A stretch of DNA of 64,000 nucleotides from Vibrio toranzoniae (GCF_024347655.1 NZ_AP025514.1:2542001-2606000); one strand, 5' to 3'. Shown: positions 43,264 through 54,302, counted from the stretch's first letter. Translations and numbers: made by a program. Notes: a model not told the origin generated them from the sequence alone.

Positions 43264-45851
43264 TAAGCTGGCTCTTGGAAGATAACTGTATCCGCTTTTT
43301 CCGTGTACTGACCCATTTTATGGAAATTCAGGTAACGGTATGTGTCAGCAGCCGTTGCATTAACCTTCTCTGCATACTCTAAGTACTCTTCTTTGGTCGG
43401 GATGCGGCCAAGAATCGCGCCAACAGCTGAAAGCTCAGCAGACGCTAGATAAACGTTCGCACCATTACCCAAACGGTTCGGGAAGTTACGAGTAGACGTA
43501 GACATTACCGTCGACTTGTCTGCGACACGAGCTTGGTTACCCATACATAGAGAACAACCCGGAGTTTCAATACGAACCCCAGCACGGCCAAAGATGCCGT
43601 AGTAACCCTCTTCTGTCAGCTGGTCTTTATCCATCTTCGTTGGCGGAGCCACCCATAGACGCGTATTTAGTGAGCCGTTAAACTCTTCAAGCATCTTACC
43701 TGCTGCACGGAAGTGACCGATGTTTGTCATACAAGAACCGATGAACACTTCTTGAATCTCAGTACCTTGAACGTCAGAAAGAAGACGAGCATCATCTGGA
43801 TCGTTTGGTGCACATAGGATTGGTTGGTCGATGTCAGCAAGATCAATTTCAATAACATGAGCGTATTCAGCATCTGAATCAGCAGACAACAACTCAGGGT
43901 TTGCTAGCCACTCTTCCATTGCCGTAATACGGCGCTCAATAGTACGCACGTCACCGTAGCCTTCAGCGATCATCCACTTAAGCATCACGATGTTCGAGTT
44001 CAAGTACTCAGAGATAGACTCTTCAGAAAGCTTAACCGTACAACCTGCAGCAGAACGCTCAGCAGATGCATCAGACAGTTCGAATGCTTGCTCAACAGAT
44101 AGGTGCTCAACACCTTCAATTTCTAGTACGCGACCAGAGAATTCGTTGATCTTACCAGCTTTCTCTACAGTCAGTAGACCTTGCTTGATACCGTATAGAG
44201 GAATTGCGTGTACTAGGTCACGTAGCGTGATACCTGGCTGCATTTCACCTTTAAAACGAACCAAGATAGATTCAGGCATATCAAGCGGCATAACACCGGT
44301 TGCCGCCGCGAATGCGACTAGACCAGAACCCGCAGGGAACGAAATACCTAGTGGGAAACGAGTATGCGAGTCACCACCGGTACCAACAGTATCAGGAAGC
44401 AACATGCGGTTTAGCCATGAGTGGATAACACCATCACCCGGACGTAGTGAAACACCCGCACGGTTCATGATGAAATCAGGCAGCGTATGGTGAGTGTTAA
44501 CATCAACAGGTTTCGGGTATGCCGACGTGTGACAGAAAGACTGCATAACCAAATCAGCAGAGAAGCCAAGACATGCAAGATCTTTAAGCTCATCACGCGT
44601 CATAGGGCCCGTTGTATCTTGAGAACCTACGGTTGTCATCTTAGGCTCACAGTACTGACCAGCGCGAACGCCTTCAACACCACATGCTTTACCTACCATC
44701 TTCTGAGCAAGCGTGTAGCCTTTATCAGAAGCAGAAGGATCAATTGGTTTAGCAAACAAATCGGTTTCAGCTAAGCCAAGAGAATCACGAGCTCGACCTG
44801 TAAGGCCACGACCGATGATCAGTGGAATACGACCACCAGCACGAACTTCATCTAGAAGCACTTTGCTGAGTTCGAAGTTTGAAATCACAGAACCGTTTTT
44901 GTGAACAACACCTTCGTACGGGTAGATATCAATAATATCGCCCATGTTCATGTCTTGTACGTTCAGTTCAATAGGTAGTGCGCCTGAATCTTCCATTGTG
45001 TTGTAGAAGATTGGAGCAATTTTACCACCTAGACAAACACCACCAGTGCGCTTGTTTGGTACAAATGGGATATCTTCACCCATGAACCAGAGCACGGAGT
45101 TTGTCGCTGATTTACGCGAAGAACCGGTACCCACAACATCACCAACGTAAGCCAGTGGAATGCCATCTTTTTGTAGTTCTTCAATTTGAGTAATTGGACC
45201 AACGTTACCCTGATCGTCAGGAGTAATGCCTTCACGCTCCATCTTCAGCATCGCCTTTGCGTGTACTGGGATATCAGGACGTGACCATGCATCTGGCGCA
45301 GGAGATAGGTCATCGGTGTTCGTTTCACCAGTGACTTTAAATACTTTAACGGTGATTTTTTCTGCTACTTTATCTTTCGCTGTAAACCATTCAGCATCAG
45401 CCCAAGATTGAAGTACTTGTTGTGCAGCAGCATTGCCAGCTTTTGCTTTCTCTTCTACGTCGTAGAACGCATCAAACATCAGTAGAGTATGAGACAGTGC
45501 TTTAACAGCGATTGGAGCTAGCTCAGCATCATCAAGTAGGGATACTAGAGACTCGATGTTGTAACCGCCTTGCATAGTGCCAAGCAGCTCAGCCGCTTTT
45601 TCTTTACTTACTAGTGGAGAAGCTACTTCACCTTTTGTGATAGCCGTAAGGAAACCAGCTTTTACATAAGCAGCTTCATCAACGCCTGGTGGAATGCGGT
45701 TTTCTAGTAGGTCAAGAATGATTTCTTCTTCACCTTGAGGTGGATTCTTCAGAAGTTCAACTAGGCCAGCTACCTGCTCAGCATCTAGTGGTTTTGGAAC
45801 AACTCCTTCGGCAGCACGCTCTGCGACGTGTTTACGGTAGGCTTCAAGCAC
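43263..45851 (-). CDS. acnB: Aconitate hydratase B (AcnB)
   Basis: An 862-residue bifunctional aconitase / 2-methylisocitrate dehydratase, the main TCA-cycle enzyme. AcnB order: N-terminal HEAT-like domain (about 1-155), swivel domain 4 next (about 160-370), then domains 1-3. [4Fe-4S] ligands are the cysteines in [10 protein letters not shown] and PGCSLCMGN, in the last fifth of the protein. The HEAT domain mediates Fe-dependent dimerisation and mRNA binding in the apo form in E. coli. The start is GTG at 45851 after AGAGGA, giving [16 protein letters not shown]. The 5' leader has an 8-bp hairpin and a 16-bp palindrome lies further upstream. Confidence 0.97.
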   Translation of the reverse strand: MLEAYRKHVAERAAEGVVPKPLDAEQVAGLVELLKNPPQGEEEIILDLLENRIPPGVDEAAYVKAGFLTAITKGEVASPLVSKEKAAELLGTMQGGYNIESLVSLLDDAELAPIAVKALSHTLLMFDAFYDVEEKAKAGNAAAQQVLQSWADAEWFTAKDKVAEKITVKVFKVTGETNTDDLSPAPDAWSRPDIPVHAKAMLKMEREGITPDDQGNVGPITQIEELQKDGIPLAYVGDVVGTGSSRKSATNSVLWFMGEDIPFVPNKRTGGVCLGGKIAPIFYNTMEDSGALPIELNVQDMNMGDIIDIYPYEGVVHKNGSVISNFELSKVLLDEVRAGGRIPLIIGRGLTGRARDSLGLAETDLFAKPIDPSASDKGYTLAQKMVGKACGVEGVRAGQYCEPKMTTVGSQDTTGPMTRDELKDLACLGFSADLVMQSFCHTSAYPKPVDVNTHHTLPDFIMNRAGVSLRPGDGVIHSWLNRMLLPDTVGTGGDSHTRFPLGISFPAGSGLVAFAAATGVMPLDMPESILVRFKGEMQPGITLRDLVHAIPLYGIKQGLLTVEKAGKINEFSGRVLEIEGVEHLSVEQAFELSDASAERSAAGCTVKLSEESISEYLNSNIVMLKWMIAEGYGDVRTIERRITAMEEWLANPELLSADSDAEYAHVIEIDLADIDQPILCAPNDPDDARLLSDVQGTEIQEVFIGSCMTNIGHFRAAGKMLEEFNGSLNTRLWVAPPTKMDKDQLTEEGYYGIFGRAGVRIETPGCSLCMGNQARVADKSTVMSTSTRNFPNRLGNGANVYLASAELSAVGAILGRIPTKEEYLEYAEKVNATAADTYRYLNFHKMGQYTEKADTVIFQEPA

Positions 45852-45874
45852 GACTTTTTCCTCTCATTGCGGTT

Positions 45875-45914
45875 CACTTCTTACCTTCATAATTATTAGT
45901 AAAATAAAGAAGTG
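45875..45914 (-). promoter_or_regulatory. Hairpin in the acnB leader
   Basis: CACTTCTT (45875-45882) / AAGAAGTG (45907-45914) can pair around a 24-nt AT-rich loop, ending about 24 bases before the acnB GTG. It may affect translation or mRNA life; no further support. Confidence 0.4.
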
Positions 45915-46013
45915 GACATCCTTGGAAACTTGGCTCTCCATTGCCATTTTTGTCATTCAATTTGTATTGATGAGCGGCGTCATAGAGGCCAAACTGTGGG
46001 CGGTAGAATAGCA

Positions 46014-46029
46014 AATTTAACGTTAAATT
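46014..46029. promoter_or_regulatory. Perfect 16-bp palindrome upstream of acnB
   Basis: AATTTAACGTTAAATT is fully self-complementary and lies 163 bases before the acnB start, between the divergently oriented upstream space and the patatin gene's 3' end. It looks like a dimeric-regulator site, but the factor is unknown. Confidence 0.5.
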
Positions 46030-46122
46030 AAAATCTTATCATTTTGACCAACATAGCAAGTTAAGACGAAAGTCTTACTATTTTTACCTATTTACGCAGT
46101 TAAACACTTCTCCCACTCATGT

Positions 46123-48456
46123 TTATTTGTAAGACGTGCCAATAATTAAGTAGACCGAGTCGTAGTTATCTTCGGTTCGTCCATAAGCCAGAATAATGGG
46201 CCCTATTGGGGAGTCTACTCCAGCAAAAACTGAACCAGCCGTGAACATTGGCGCTTCATCAATGCTCAGCTCATTGTTAGACCATACTCCACCATGTTCT
46301 ATCGATGCACCTATATAGAATGGAGACTCAAACAAACCAAAGTCGTTTTCAAACCACTTGTATCGATAAGTTAAGCTGCTATACGCTAAGTTCTGGCCTA
46401 TTAGGCTGTTTCTTGGGATACCGGATAAATTCAGGAATCCACCAAGCTCTTTCGGATCAATGGGAAAAACAGAGTTTTTGCTTTCGACCATACCAAAATC
46501 CAGCTTTGCGACTAAAGTATGCTTCTCAATACTTTGTGCAGCCATGAAGTTTGCTGAAAACTCATAAACAGTATCACTATTCGATGTTAAATCAGAATCC
46601 CCAAGCGAACTGTCATTTTCAAAGTCATCATGAGAGACAAGGTACTCTAAATCGACAAAGTAACCCTTGGTCGGCAAGCTGAAGTTATCCAAAGTATCCA
46701 GTCGGTAACCCATAAATCCACCAAGACGCTTGAAGCCACCGCTGCCCAGTGAAGGTAACGAAGATACCTCAACATCCCCATAAGTATAACGAAGACCAAA
46801 TTTCAGTTCTTGCCACAAGGTAGGTTGATAGCCTAATGCCAGTTCACCGATATATTCACTATACGTCATTGGGAGATAATCTTTCGTTACGTCCAGTGTC
46901 GGTTCTTCAATATCGTCAATATCTGCCGGTAGATTTCGGTTCTCTTTGCTATAAACAACCGATGCTGAAGTGAACAATTTTTGACTCGAAAAGAATGGCG
47001 AGAAAAGCTCGGCTTCAATTCTCTTATCAGTCCCCATCTCGACGTTGGTTCTCAACTCAGCACCATGTTGATTAATATCGGTAAAGTTGGCAGAGATACC
47101 AATCGAGTATTGGCTTTCTGTAGAGAAGTCATCTTCAAGAAAGAATCGAAAATTGAGGTAGTTTGGGCCCCAAGACTTTTCATTAACATCCACTTGTAGC
47201 TGCTCTTCGCCATCAACAGTCTCAAATTCATAAGTGACCAACTCAAACCTATCTAATGCATAGAGATCTTGTACTTTAGATTCGATTTCACTGGTTTTAA
47301 GAACCTCACCAGAATCGAGGTTTAAACGGTTTCCAATCAGCTTATCTGAGTAATGGGTGTTGTTATTGATAACCACTTTGTCGACCACAGTTTTGTCACC
47401 GTGTTTAAGCTGTCTACGAGCCTTCTGTTTATCATCAATATAGTGTTGGTAGTCCGCATAGGAGAGCGACAACTTGGAAAGCTGATCGGTATACTGCTTA
47501 GCTTCCTCGTATCCGGCATGGTAAGCCGTCGGCATTTTATCGAACTCTGTCGTTTCCATTTGTCCAACATCGGGGCGCAAGAACACATCGCCCTCCGTTA
47601 ACGTAGCGGCTTGATCTTGAGTACTACGGCGAACAAGGTAATTAGAGAGTTGATCGGCGGCCGCTAGAAAATTGGTGTAGTCTTCCATACCTTTATAGTT
47701 AGTACTAATATCAACGGCGATAACGATGTCAGCGCCCATCGCTCTTGCAACGTCAACAGGCATATTATTGGTCACGCCGCCATCAACGAGCATTCGCCCC
47801 TCGACTTCATAAGGTGGAAGCGCTCCGGGCACCGACATACTTGCCATCATGGCATCAACAAGATAACCATGGTCGATGACCACTTCTTCAAGAGCGATAA
47901 TGTCCGTTGCGACTGAACGATAAGGGATAGCAAGGTGATCAAAAGAGTCTATCGGGGCTAAGTTACCCGTAGTCTCACGTAGAATACGCAGCATATTCTG
48001 CCCTTGTACCACACCTTTACTCGCTTTGACTTCTCCCCAACCTAATCCTAGGTCGGTGTTTAGCTGATAGCGGTCTTCATATTCTTTATCACGTACTCGG
48101 CGATCACTACGGTTAACACGATCTCGGTAACCACGATTCCAATCTACCGTATAAATAAAACTTTCAATCTCGTCGGCACTCATTCCTGTCGCATACAATC
48201 CACCAACGTAAGAGCCCATGCTGGTGCCGGTAATATAATCCACCGGAATTCGCATCTCTTCTAAGGCTTTAAGTACCCCAATATGAGCTGCACCTTTGGC
48301 TCCTCCACCAGCAAGCACAACAGCAACCGTTGGCCTTTTACTCACTTGCTCAGTCTGCTGAGACTCATCAACCTTCACCGCTGTATATGCAAACAGCTGA
48401 AAACTGAACACAGTACCGACAATGCCTAACCCACTCACTAGCCAACGAGAAATCAT
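46123..48456 (-). CDS. Patatin-like phospholipase with BamA-type beta-barrel (type Vd secretion, PlpD-like)
   Basis: A 777-residue predicted outer-membrane/secreted lipase. A signal peptide spans about 1-23. The patatin domain (about 42-310) has the oxyanion motif AGGGAKGAAHIG, nucleophile S79 in GTSMGS and the dyad D225 in VDGGVTNN. A POTRA-like segment follows (about 360-430, VINNNTHYSDKLIGNRLNLDSGE) and then a 16-strand Omp85-like barrel (about 440-777) ending in a terminal strand with aromatic residues (VYLIIGTSYK). This architecture defines type Vd autotransporters such as Pseudomonas PlpD; E. coli RssA-type patatins lack the barrel. All catalytic residues are intact. It follows mrcB after 38 bases on the same strand. 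Confidence 0.9.
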   Translation of the reverse strand: MISRWLVSGLGIVGTVFSFQLFAYTAVKVDESQQTEQVSKRPTVAVVLAGGGAKGAAHIGVLKALEEMRIPVDYITGTSMGSYVGGLYATGMSADEIESFIYTVDWNRGYRDRVNRSDRRVRDKEYEDRYQLNTDLGLGWGEVKASKGVVQGQNMLRILRETTGNLAPIDSFDHLAIPYRSVATDIIALEEVVIDHGYLVDAMMASMSVPGALPPYEVEGRMLVDGGVTNNMPVDVARAMGADIVIAVDISTNYKGMEDYTNFLAAADQLSNYLVRRSTQDQAATLTEGDVFLRPDVGQMETTEFDKMPTAYHAGYEEAKQYTDQLSKLSLSYADYQHYIDDKQKARRQLKHGDKTVVDKVVINNNTHYSDKLIGNRLNLDSGEVLKTSEIESKVQDLYALDRFELVTYEFETVDGEEQLQVDVNEKSWGPNYLNFRFFLEDDFSTESQYSIGISANFTDINQHGAELRTNVEMGTDKRIEAELFSPFFSSQKLFTSASVVYSKENRNLPADIDDIEEPTLDVTKDYLPMTYSEYIGELALGYQPTLWQELKFGLRYTYGDVEVSSLPSLGSGGFKRLGGFMGYRLDTLDNFSLPTKGYFVDLEYLVSHDDFENDSSLGDSDLTSNSDTVYEFSANFMAAQSIEKHTLVAKLDFGMVESKNSVFPIDPKELGGFLNLSGIPRNSLIGQNLAYSSLTYRYKWFENDFGLFESPFYIGASIEHGGVWSNNELSIDEAPMFTAGSVFAGVDSPIGPIILAYGRTEDNYDSVYLIIGTSYK

Positions 48457-48494
48457 TATTTAAACTATCCTTGTCATTGTTTTCTGCTGCGACT

Positions 48495-50894
48495 TTACCA
48501 CTGAAAAAGCTTTTTTAGCCACTGTTTTGGCTGACTTTCACAACCCTTCTTAATACTGCCACTCTCATCCCAAACGGGTAACTTAACTGCACCGTCACAG
48601 TTAAACTCTAAAGCACCGTCAGAAGCGCGAGTGAAGCGTGCCGTAGAGATTCCAGTAGGCCAAGGCAGTAATAGTTGTTCTGGCGTTCTCTGCTTTAGGT
48701 AATCAGCATAAACACGCAATGCACCGCTAGAACCCGTTAATTTGGTCGGTTTATTGTCATCGCGCCCTAGCCATATCGTCGTTACCTCACGGCCATCAAC
48801 CCCAACAAACCAACTGTCTCGGCTGTCGTTACTAGTACCCGTTTTACCGGCTAAACCAGCCCATGAAAACTGACCTTGTAGGAAGCGACCAGTCCCTTCC
48901 GACACACCACGTTTCATCGCATAAGTCGTTAGCCAAGCCGCTTGCTGATCAACACTTTGCGATACGCGAGGAATCGATTGATATAAAACCTCACCGTCAT
49001 TATCAACCACTGAACGAAGTGCCGATAACGGCGCGATACGCCCAGAGTTAGTGATCGTCTGGTACATCTGTGCTACCTGAAACGGTGTCAATGAGAACGC
49101 ACCTAAGAACATCGATGGTACTGGACGAATCTCTTTTTTATCGACGCCCAACTTTCCAATCGTATCTGAGACACTATCAATGCCTAGCTGCATCCCCAAT
49201 CGAACCGTTGGCACGTTATAAGACTTCGAAAGTGCCACATACAAAGGCACTTCACCGCGGAACTTACGATCGAAGTTTCTCGGGCTCCAGACGCTGCCTT
49301 TACTGCCTTTCAAACTGAGTGGAGTATCCATCAAAGTCGTCGCAAGCGTGTACTTTTGTGGCTGTTCCAATGCTGTCAGATAAATTGCAGGCTTCACCAG
49401 TGAACCAATAGGGCGGCTCGCATTCAGAGCACGGTTGAAGCCATCGTAGCCAGTACGCTTCCCCCCTACCATCGCACGGATTTCACCGGTATTCCTATCG
49501 ACAGCAATCGCCGCGGCTTCAAGCTGATTACCTCCGGTTTTGGATAACTCAGGCACCTTACGTGCTATGGATTTTTCTAATTGGTCTTGAGAAACCGGGT
49601 CCAGAGAGGTAAAAACTCGTATCCCTTTCTTGGCTTCAAATCGCTCACCCACATACTTTTTCAGTTCAATGTTGACCTGTTGAAAATACGCAGGCTGACG
49701 GCTCGCAATACGCGGGTTGTCTTGAATATCCAGATCGCGACTCGCGGCTTCTTCATACTGTTTCGGTGTCAGTATGTCTTGTTGCATTAGTAAACGAAGT
49801 ACCAAATCACGACGAGCTTTGACACGCTCAGGGTAACGAACGGGGTTATAATACGATGGTCCTTTCACCATTCCGACAAGCAACGCTAATTGGTCAATAC
49901 GAAGCTCTTGAATAGGTTGACCGAAATACAAGCGCGAAGCCAAACCGAAGCCATGAATGGCTTGACCGCCATTTTGGCCTAAGTAAACCTCGTTCAAGTA
50001 AGCCTCTAAGATTCGGTCTTTGCTATAACGATGATCCAAGATCAGAGCAATGTAGGCTTCACGAACCTTACGCCACAATGTGCGCTCACTAGATAGGAAC
50101 AGGTTCTTCGCTAACTGTTGAGTCAGCGTACTGCCACCTTGTACCGTGCGCCCCGCTTTAACGTTAACCACCATCGCACGAGCTATCGCTAATGGGGACA
50201 CTCCATCGTGTTGATAGAAGTTTCGGTCTTCGGTTACCAATAGTGCATCAACCATTACTTCAGGGAATTGATTACGTTTTAAGAACAAACGCTGCTCATC
50301 GTTACTTTTTTCAAGCATGCCAAGCATTTTCGGCTCTACACGCAGGTAACCCATGTCGCCTTTCCTCTCTAGCGACTGGATTCGAGTTAATTCGTTGCCA
50401 TTGAAGTGCAGCATCACATGACGATCGGCTTCTGGCCCATCGACAAACTCAAACGGACGACGAATCATCTCTATCTTGGTTGAAGAGGAAGAGTACTCGC
50501 CCGGATGACGAGGAGAGTTCACCTTACGGTAATTCAGTACATCCAGTTCATTCTTAACCTGTGTCAAACTCACCGCAGTACCCGGAGACAGATCCAACAC
50601 ACGTGCATAAACCACGGTTGGCAAATCAAACAATTGACCTTCAAATCGCTGTTTGACTACAGAGTCTAGGTAGATACCAACAAACAACAATAGCGCAGCC
50701 AAGGCTAAACCCGCTTTCCAAGCAATCCCCCACAAGATTTTCAACCAACCTCGGTTGCCCAATTTTTTGGCTCTTGGCTTGGTCTTCTTCGCGGCAGCTC
50801 TCGGTTTTCGAGGCTTGGCTTTGGTCGCTGGTGACTTCTTTGCTGGCGCTTTTTTAGGTGGTGCCTTTTTTGGCGTTAACATTTTGGTCATCAT
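48495..50894 (-). CDS. mrcB: Penicillin-binding protein 1b (bifunctional glycosyltransferase/transpeptidase)
   Basis: A 799-residue class A PBP that polymerises and crosslinks peptidoglycan. A Lys/Ala/Pro-rich cytoplasmic tail (about 1-48, many KKAP repeats) precedes TM (about 52-75), a UB2H domain for the lipoprotein activator LpoB (about 85-190), GT51 with catalytic Glu in LLVTEDRNFYQHDG (about 215-380) and the transpeptidase (about 430-770), with SLVK, SYN (KSYNVP) and KTGTS motifs. The start overlaps the stop of hrpB by 4 bases (ATGA), so translation may be coupled. Two further in-frame ATG codons lie within the first five residues. Confidence 0.95.
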   Translation of the reverse strand: MMTKMLTPKKAPPKKAPAKKSPATKAKPRKPRAAAKKTKPRAKKLGNRGWLKILWGIAWKAGLALAALLLFVGIYLDSVVKQRFEGQLFDLPTVVYARVLDLSPGTAVSLTQVKNELDVLNYRKVNSPRHPGEYSSSSTKIEMIRRPFEFVDGPEADRHVMLHFNGNELTRIQSLERKGDMGYLRVEPKMLGMLEKSNDEQRLFLKRNQFPEVMVDALLVTEDRNFYQHDGVSPLAIARAMVVNVKAGRTVQGGSTLTQQLAKNLFLSSERTLWRKVREAYIALILDHRYSKDRILEAYLNEVYLGQNGGQAIHGFGLASRLYFGQPIQELRIDQLALLVGMVKGPSYYNPVRYPERVKARRDLVLRLLMQQDILTPKQYEEAASRDLDIQDNPRIASRQPAYFQQVNIELKKYVGERFEAKKGIRVFTSLDPVSQDQLEKSIARKVPELSKTGGNQLEAAAIAVDRNTGEIRAMVGGKRTGYDGFNRALNASRPIGSLVKPAIYLTALEQPQKYTLATTLMDTPLSLKGSKGSVWSPRNFDRKFRGEVPLYVALSKSYNVPTVRLGMQLGIDSVSDTIGKLGVDKKEIRPVPSMFLGAFSLTPFQVAQMYQTITNSGRIAPLSALRSVVDNDGEVLYQSIPRVSQSVDQQAAWLTTYAMKRGVSEGTGRFLQGQFSWAGLAGKTGTSNDSRDSWFVGVDGREVTTIWLGRDDNKPTKLTGSSGALRVYADYLKQRTPEQLLLPWPTGISTARFTRASDGALEFNCDGAVKLPVWDESGSIKKGCESQPKQWLKKLFQW

Positions 50895-53389
50895 CGGTTC
50901 AACTGTCGTTTGGTTTTAGTGGTTGCTACATGGTTAGCAGGATCATCAGGCCAAGGATGTTTTGGGTAACGGCCTTTCATCTCTTTTTGTACTTCTTTGT
51001 ACGCGCCAGCCCAAAAGCCAGCTAAATCTTGAGTGATTTGCAATGGTCTCTGCGCAGGAGAAAGTAACTCAAGCACGACTTTTTTACGACCTTGCGCTAT
51101 CAAGGGTGAGTCTTGTTCACCAAAGACTTCTTGCATTCGCACCGAGATCACAGGCTCCGATTGATATTGGTATCGAATCGCTTTTTTACTGCCTGTAGGC
51201 ATCACGTAATGCGTCGGTAGCCATTGGTCGATTTCTTGATTCAACGGCCAACCAAGGTACGCCGACAGTGCCTGTTCAATCGACACATTCGACAACCCTT
51301 TTGCTGACTTAATGCCATTCAAATACGGCGACAACCAGGTATCTAGATGTGTAATTAAACTAGTCTCATCCATTGCAGGCCAATCATGCTCCGGCATCCA
51401 AAGCTGAGCGCAGCGTACACGTTCAACTAGCTGCTTCGCGGCGGGCGTCCAATGTAAACGATCAAGACCACACCGATCGATATAATTGAGTAGCGCTTGG
51501 CTTGCCTGATTCGCACTCGGCTCAGGTAAGGCTTTGGTGCTGATAATCAGTTTGCCCAAAGACACTCGCTGCTCAGCAACCAAGCGGCCACGCTTCTCAT
51601 CCCAATCCGCATAATCTGAACAGACGAAGAGTTTGGGAAACGCTTCTTCTAACTGCGCAATATCGACAGCGGTTGCCAAGAAAACCTGACTGGCTCGTCC
51701 TGTGCTGCGCATCAAATCAATCACCACGATGTAATCGTTATTCGCCAATGGATCATCATCACGAACCTCAGCTCCATGACCATTCGCAAGAAGGAAAGCA
51801 CTGCCAGTCGCGCTTCTCGCCTGAGCTATTCGGTCAGGAAATGCAAAACAAAGCACTAATGGTAACAATGATTCGTCAAGTTGTGACAAATCTACGTGAT
51901 GATTGAGTTTGCTGGCGAGGCTTTTCGCTCGCTGCATCACTACGTTGTTTTTCGAATGCTTTCTTTGCTTAAGCCGGTGCAACGAATGCTGAATATCGGT
52001 GACGTTGCGTTCAGGCTCTTCAAGTAAAGCGGCGGCGACAATCGCGGCATTCAGCAATGCTTGGCTGCCCTGTTGCGCTTTTATCAGCATGCTGGCGATA
52101 CGAGGCTCAAGACCTAAACGCTGAGCTTGTTTACCTAGCGCCGTAAATTGGCCATTACAGCCTAATACCTCAAGGCTTTGCAGCAGTTGCTTGGCTTGTT
52201 CCACTGAAGCTTGTGGCGGAGCATCTAGCCATTGCAACTCGTCTGCAGTTGCAGCGCCCCATTGCGTCAACTCAGCCACCAGCGAAGAGAGATCCGAATG
52301 GAGAATTTCAGGCTCAGGTACAGCGGGTTGATGCATTAACTGCGTTTCACTGTACAAGCGAACACACAAACCTTCTTCAATTCGCCCTGCACGGCCTGCA
52401 CGCTGCTCAGCGGAAGACTGCGAGATTTTCACTTGATCAAGCTTGGTGATGCCGGTTTTCAAATCAAACTTGGCGACTCGCTCAAGACCAGAATCCACCA
52501 CTAACCGAATGCCCTCAATGGTCAGAGAGGTTTCCGCTATATTGGTGGCCAACACCACTTTTCGACGCCCTTTCTCAGACGGTGCGATCGCTTTCTGTTG
52601 TTGAGGAAAGCTGAGTTGACCGTACAAAGGACACACATCGATATCGTTAGAGAGTTTTTCTAGTTGAGACTCCACCTGCTTAATCGCAGACACCCCAGGT
52701 AAGAATGCCAACAACGAACCGGATTCCTTCTCCATCAAAGAGCGAATCACGCTAGCCATTTTAGGGGCTAAGTACTCATTGGTATTAAGAGGCTGATAAC
52801 GGAACTCAACCGGAAAAGTACGACCTTGGGATTCAACGTATTTGGCATTGGGCAATAAAGACTGCAAAGCTTGTTGGTTTAATGTCGCCGACATCACCAC
52901 CACTTTTAGATCGTCACGCAACGCCTCTTGGATCTCTAAACTAAAAGCGAGAGCAGTATCCGCATGAATGCTGCGCTCGTGGAACTCATCGAAGATCACC
53001 ATATCGATCCCGCTCAATTCAGGGTCGGTTTGGATCATTCTTGTCATGATCCCTTCGGTAACGATCTCCAAACGAGTTGCACTGCTGGTTTTAGATTCAC
53101 CACGAACTCTAAAACCTATGCTCTCCCCTACCTTCTCTCCTAGTTGGCTCGCCAAGTAAGTGGCAATATTCCTAGCCGCCAAACGCCTAGGTTCAAGCAT
53201 GATAATTTTGCCTTGAACAGCATTGGTCTTAACCAGTTGCAAGGGGAAAAATGTTGATTTACCTGCACCGGGAGCGGCCTTTAGAATAAGTTGAGTGTGT
53301 GTTTCTACGCCTGCGAGCAGATCTGGCATCACAGCTTCTATGGGCAGTTGTGGCAATGGGAGAACCTTGTGGTGTAATGTTGGCAGCAT
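50891..53389 (-). CDS. hrpB: ATP-dependent helicase HrpB (DEAH family)
   Basis: An 832-residue DEAH/RHA helicase. Walker A is APGAGKSTFFPLQL, the DEAH box here reads DEFH (FDEFHERS), motif III is SATLNQ, motif VI QRAGRAGRIEEG, followed by the HA2 ratchet (about 370-460) and the HrpB-specific C-terminal domain (about 650-832). The cellular RNA target is unclear. It is divergent from sfsA across only 34 bases, so their promoters overlap, and it overlaps mrcB downstream; the same order hrpB-mrcB is found in E. coli. Confidence 0.94.
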   Translation of the reverse strand: MLPTLHHKVLPLPQLPIEAVMPDLLAGVETHTQLILKAAPGAGKSTFFPLQLVKTNAVQGKIIMLEPRRLAARNIATYLASQLGEKVGESIGFRVRGESKTSSATRLEIVTEGIMTRMIQTDPELSGIDMVIFDEFHERSIHADTALAFSLEIQEALRDDLKVVVMSATLNQQALQSLLPNAKYVESQGRTFPVEFRYQPLNTNEYLAPKMASVIRSLMEKESGSLLAFLPGVSAIKQVESQLEKLSNDIDVCPLYGQLSFPQQQKAIAPSEKGRRKVVLATNIAETSLTIEGIRLVVDSGLERVAKFDLKTGITKLDQVKISQSSAEQRAGRAGRIEEGLCVRLYSETQLMHQPAVPEPEILHSDLSSLVAELTQWGAATADELQWLDAPPQASVEQAKQLLQSLEVLGCNGQFTALGKQAQRLGLEPRIASMLIKAQQGSQALLNAAIVAAALLEEPERNVTDIQHSLHRLKQRKHSKNNVVMQRAKSLASKLNHHVDLSQLDESLLPLVLCFAFPDRIAQARSATGSAFLLANGHGAEVRDDDPLANNDYIVVIDLMRSTGRASQVFLATAVDIAQLEEAFPKLFVCSDYADWDEKRGRLVAEQRVSLGKLIISTKALPEPSANQASQALLNYIDRCGLDRLHWTPAAKQLVERVRCAQLWMPEHDWPAMDETSLITHLDTWLSPYLNGIKSAKGLSNVSIEQALSAYLGWPLNQEIDQWLPTHYVMPTGSKKAIRYQYQSEPVISVRMQEVFGEQDSPLIAQGRKKVVLELLSPAQRPLQITQDLAGFWAGAYKEVQKEMKGRYPKHPWPDDPANHVATTKTKRQLNR

Positions 53390-53423
53390 TGTACATAAAA
53401 ACTGACCTCTCTAAATAAGTAAT

Positions 53424-54167
53424 ATGCACTTCAATCCGCCATTAGAGCCAGCGACTCTTATTAAACGCTATAAACGTTTTCTTACTGACATCAAACTTCC
53501 AGACGGCAGCGAGCGTACGATTCATTGTGCTAACACTGGAGCGATGACGGGATGTGCGACACCTGGCAACACGGTGTGGTACTCAACATCAGATAACGCC
53601 AAAAGAAAGTACCCAAATAGCTGGGAGATCTCAGAAACAGACAAAGGTCACCGTATTTGTGTAAATACTGCTCGGGCAAACCAGCTAGCAGTGGAAGCAA
53701 TTGAAAATGGGACTATAGTTGAACTCTTAGGCTACAACGCGTTACGAACTGAAGTGAAATATGGCAGTGAGAATAGTCGAATCGACATTCTGCTTGAAGA
53801 TAACGAAAAGCCGCCTTGTTATATCGAAGTCAAAAGCGTCACTTTGCTTGACGAGCAATTAACGTCAACTAAGCAAGAATCATCAACCAAAGGACAAGGT
53901 TTTTTCCCTGATGCTGTGACAACCAGAGGCCAAAAACATCTGCGTGAACTCACAGAAATGGTCGAATCTGGAAATAGAGCCATACTTTTATTCACTGTTT
54001 TACATTCAGGTATTGAAAAAGTATCCGCGGCACACCATATAGACGCCAAATATTCGTTATTACTAAAACAAGCACAAGACGCTGGAGTTGAAGTGCTTTG
54101 CTATAAAGCAGAGCTCAGCAGTACTCAAATACAACTAAAACAAGCTGTTGAATTTATCAATAGTTAA
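53424..54167 (+). CDS. sfsA: SfsA family protein (sugar fermentation stimulation protein)
   Basis: A 247-residue protein of the SfsA family, with an N-terminal OB-like fold (about 1-80: [31 protein letters not shown]) and a C-terminal nuclease-like fold with D, E-x-K residues ([23 protein letters not shown]) and [14 protein letters not shown]. These resemble the active site of restriction-type nucleases, and the name from sugar-fermentation phenotypes in E. coli says little about mechanism. Upstream of dksA as in E. coli (sfsA-dksA-gluQ-pcnB-folK). Confidence 0.93.
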   Translation: MHFNPPLEPATLIKRYKRFLTDIKLPDGSERTIHCANTGAMTGCATPGNTVWYSTSDNAKRKYPNSWEISETDKGHRICVNTARANQLAVEAIENGTIVELLGYNALRTEVKYGSENSRIDILLEDNEKPPCYIEVKSVTLLDEQLTSTKQESSTKGQGFFPDAVTTRGQKHLRELTEMVESGNRAILLFTVLHSGIEKVSAAHHIDAKYSLLLKQAQDAGVEVLCYKAELSSTQIQLKQAVEFINS

Positions 54168-54302
54168 ACAAAGATGCAGAACTAATCACATTGATTGCAA
54201 GTTTGAATAAGAGTATTTGCCACCATTCGTTCTTTCTGCTATAGATACCCGCCTTAAAATTAGCTGCTTTGCAGTTGACTAGGTGTAAATAGGAGATGCT
54301 GT

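Noticed and set aside
43990..44493. A 167-codon ORF antisense to acnB
   Set aside because: It is the complement shadow of the aconitase coding frame; the acnB motifs on the other strand are unambiguous.
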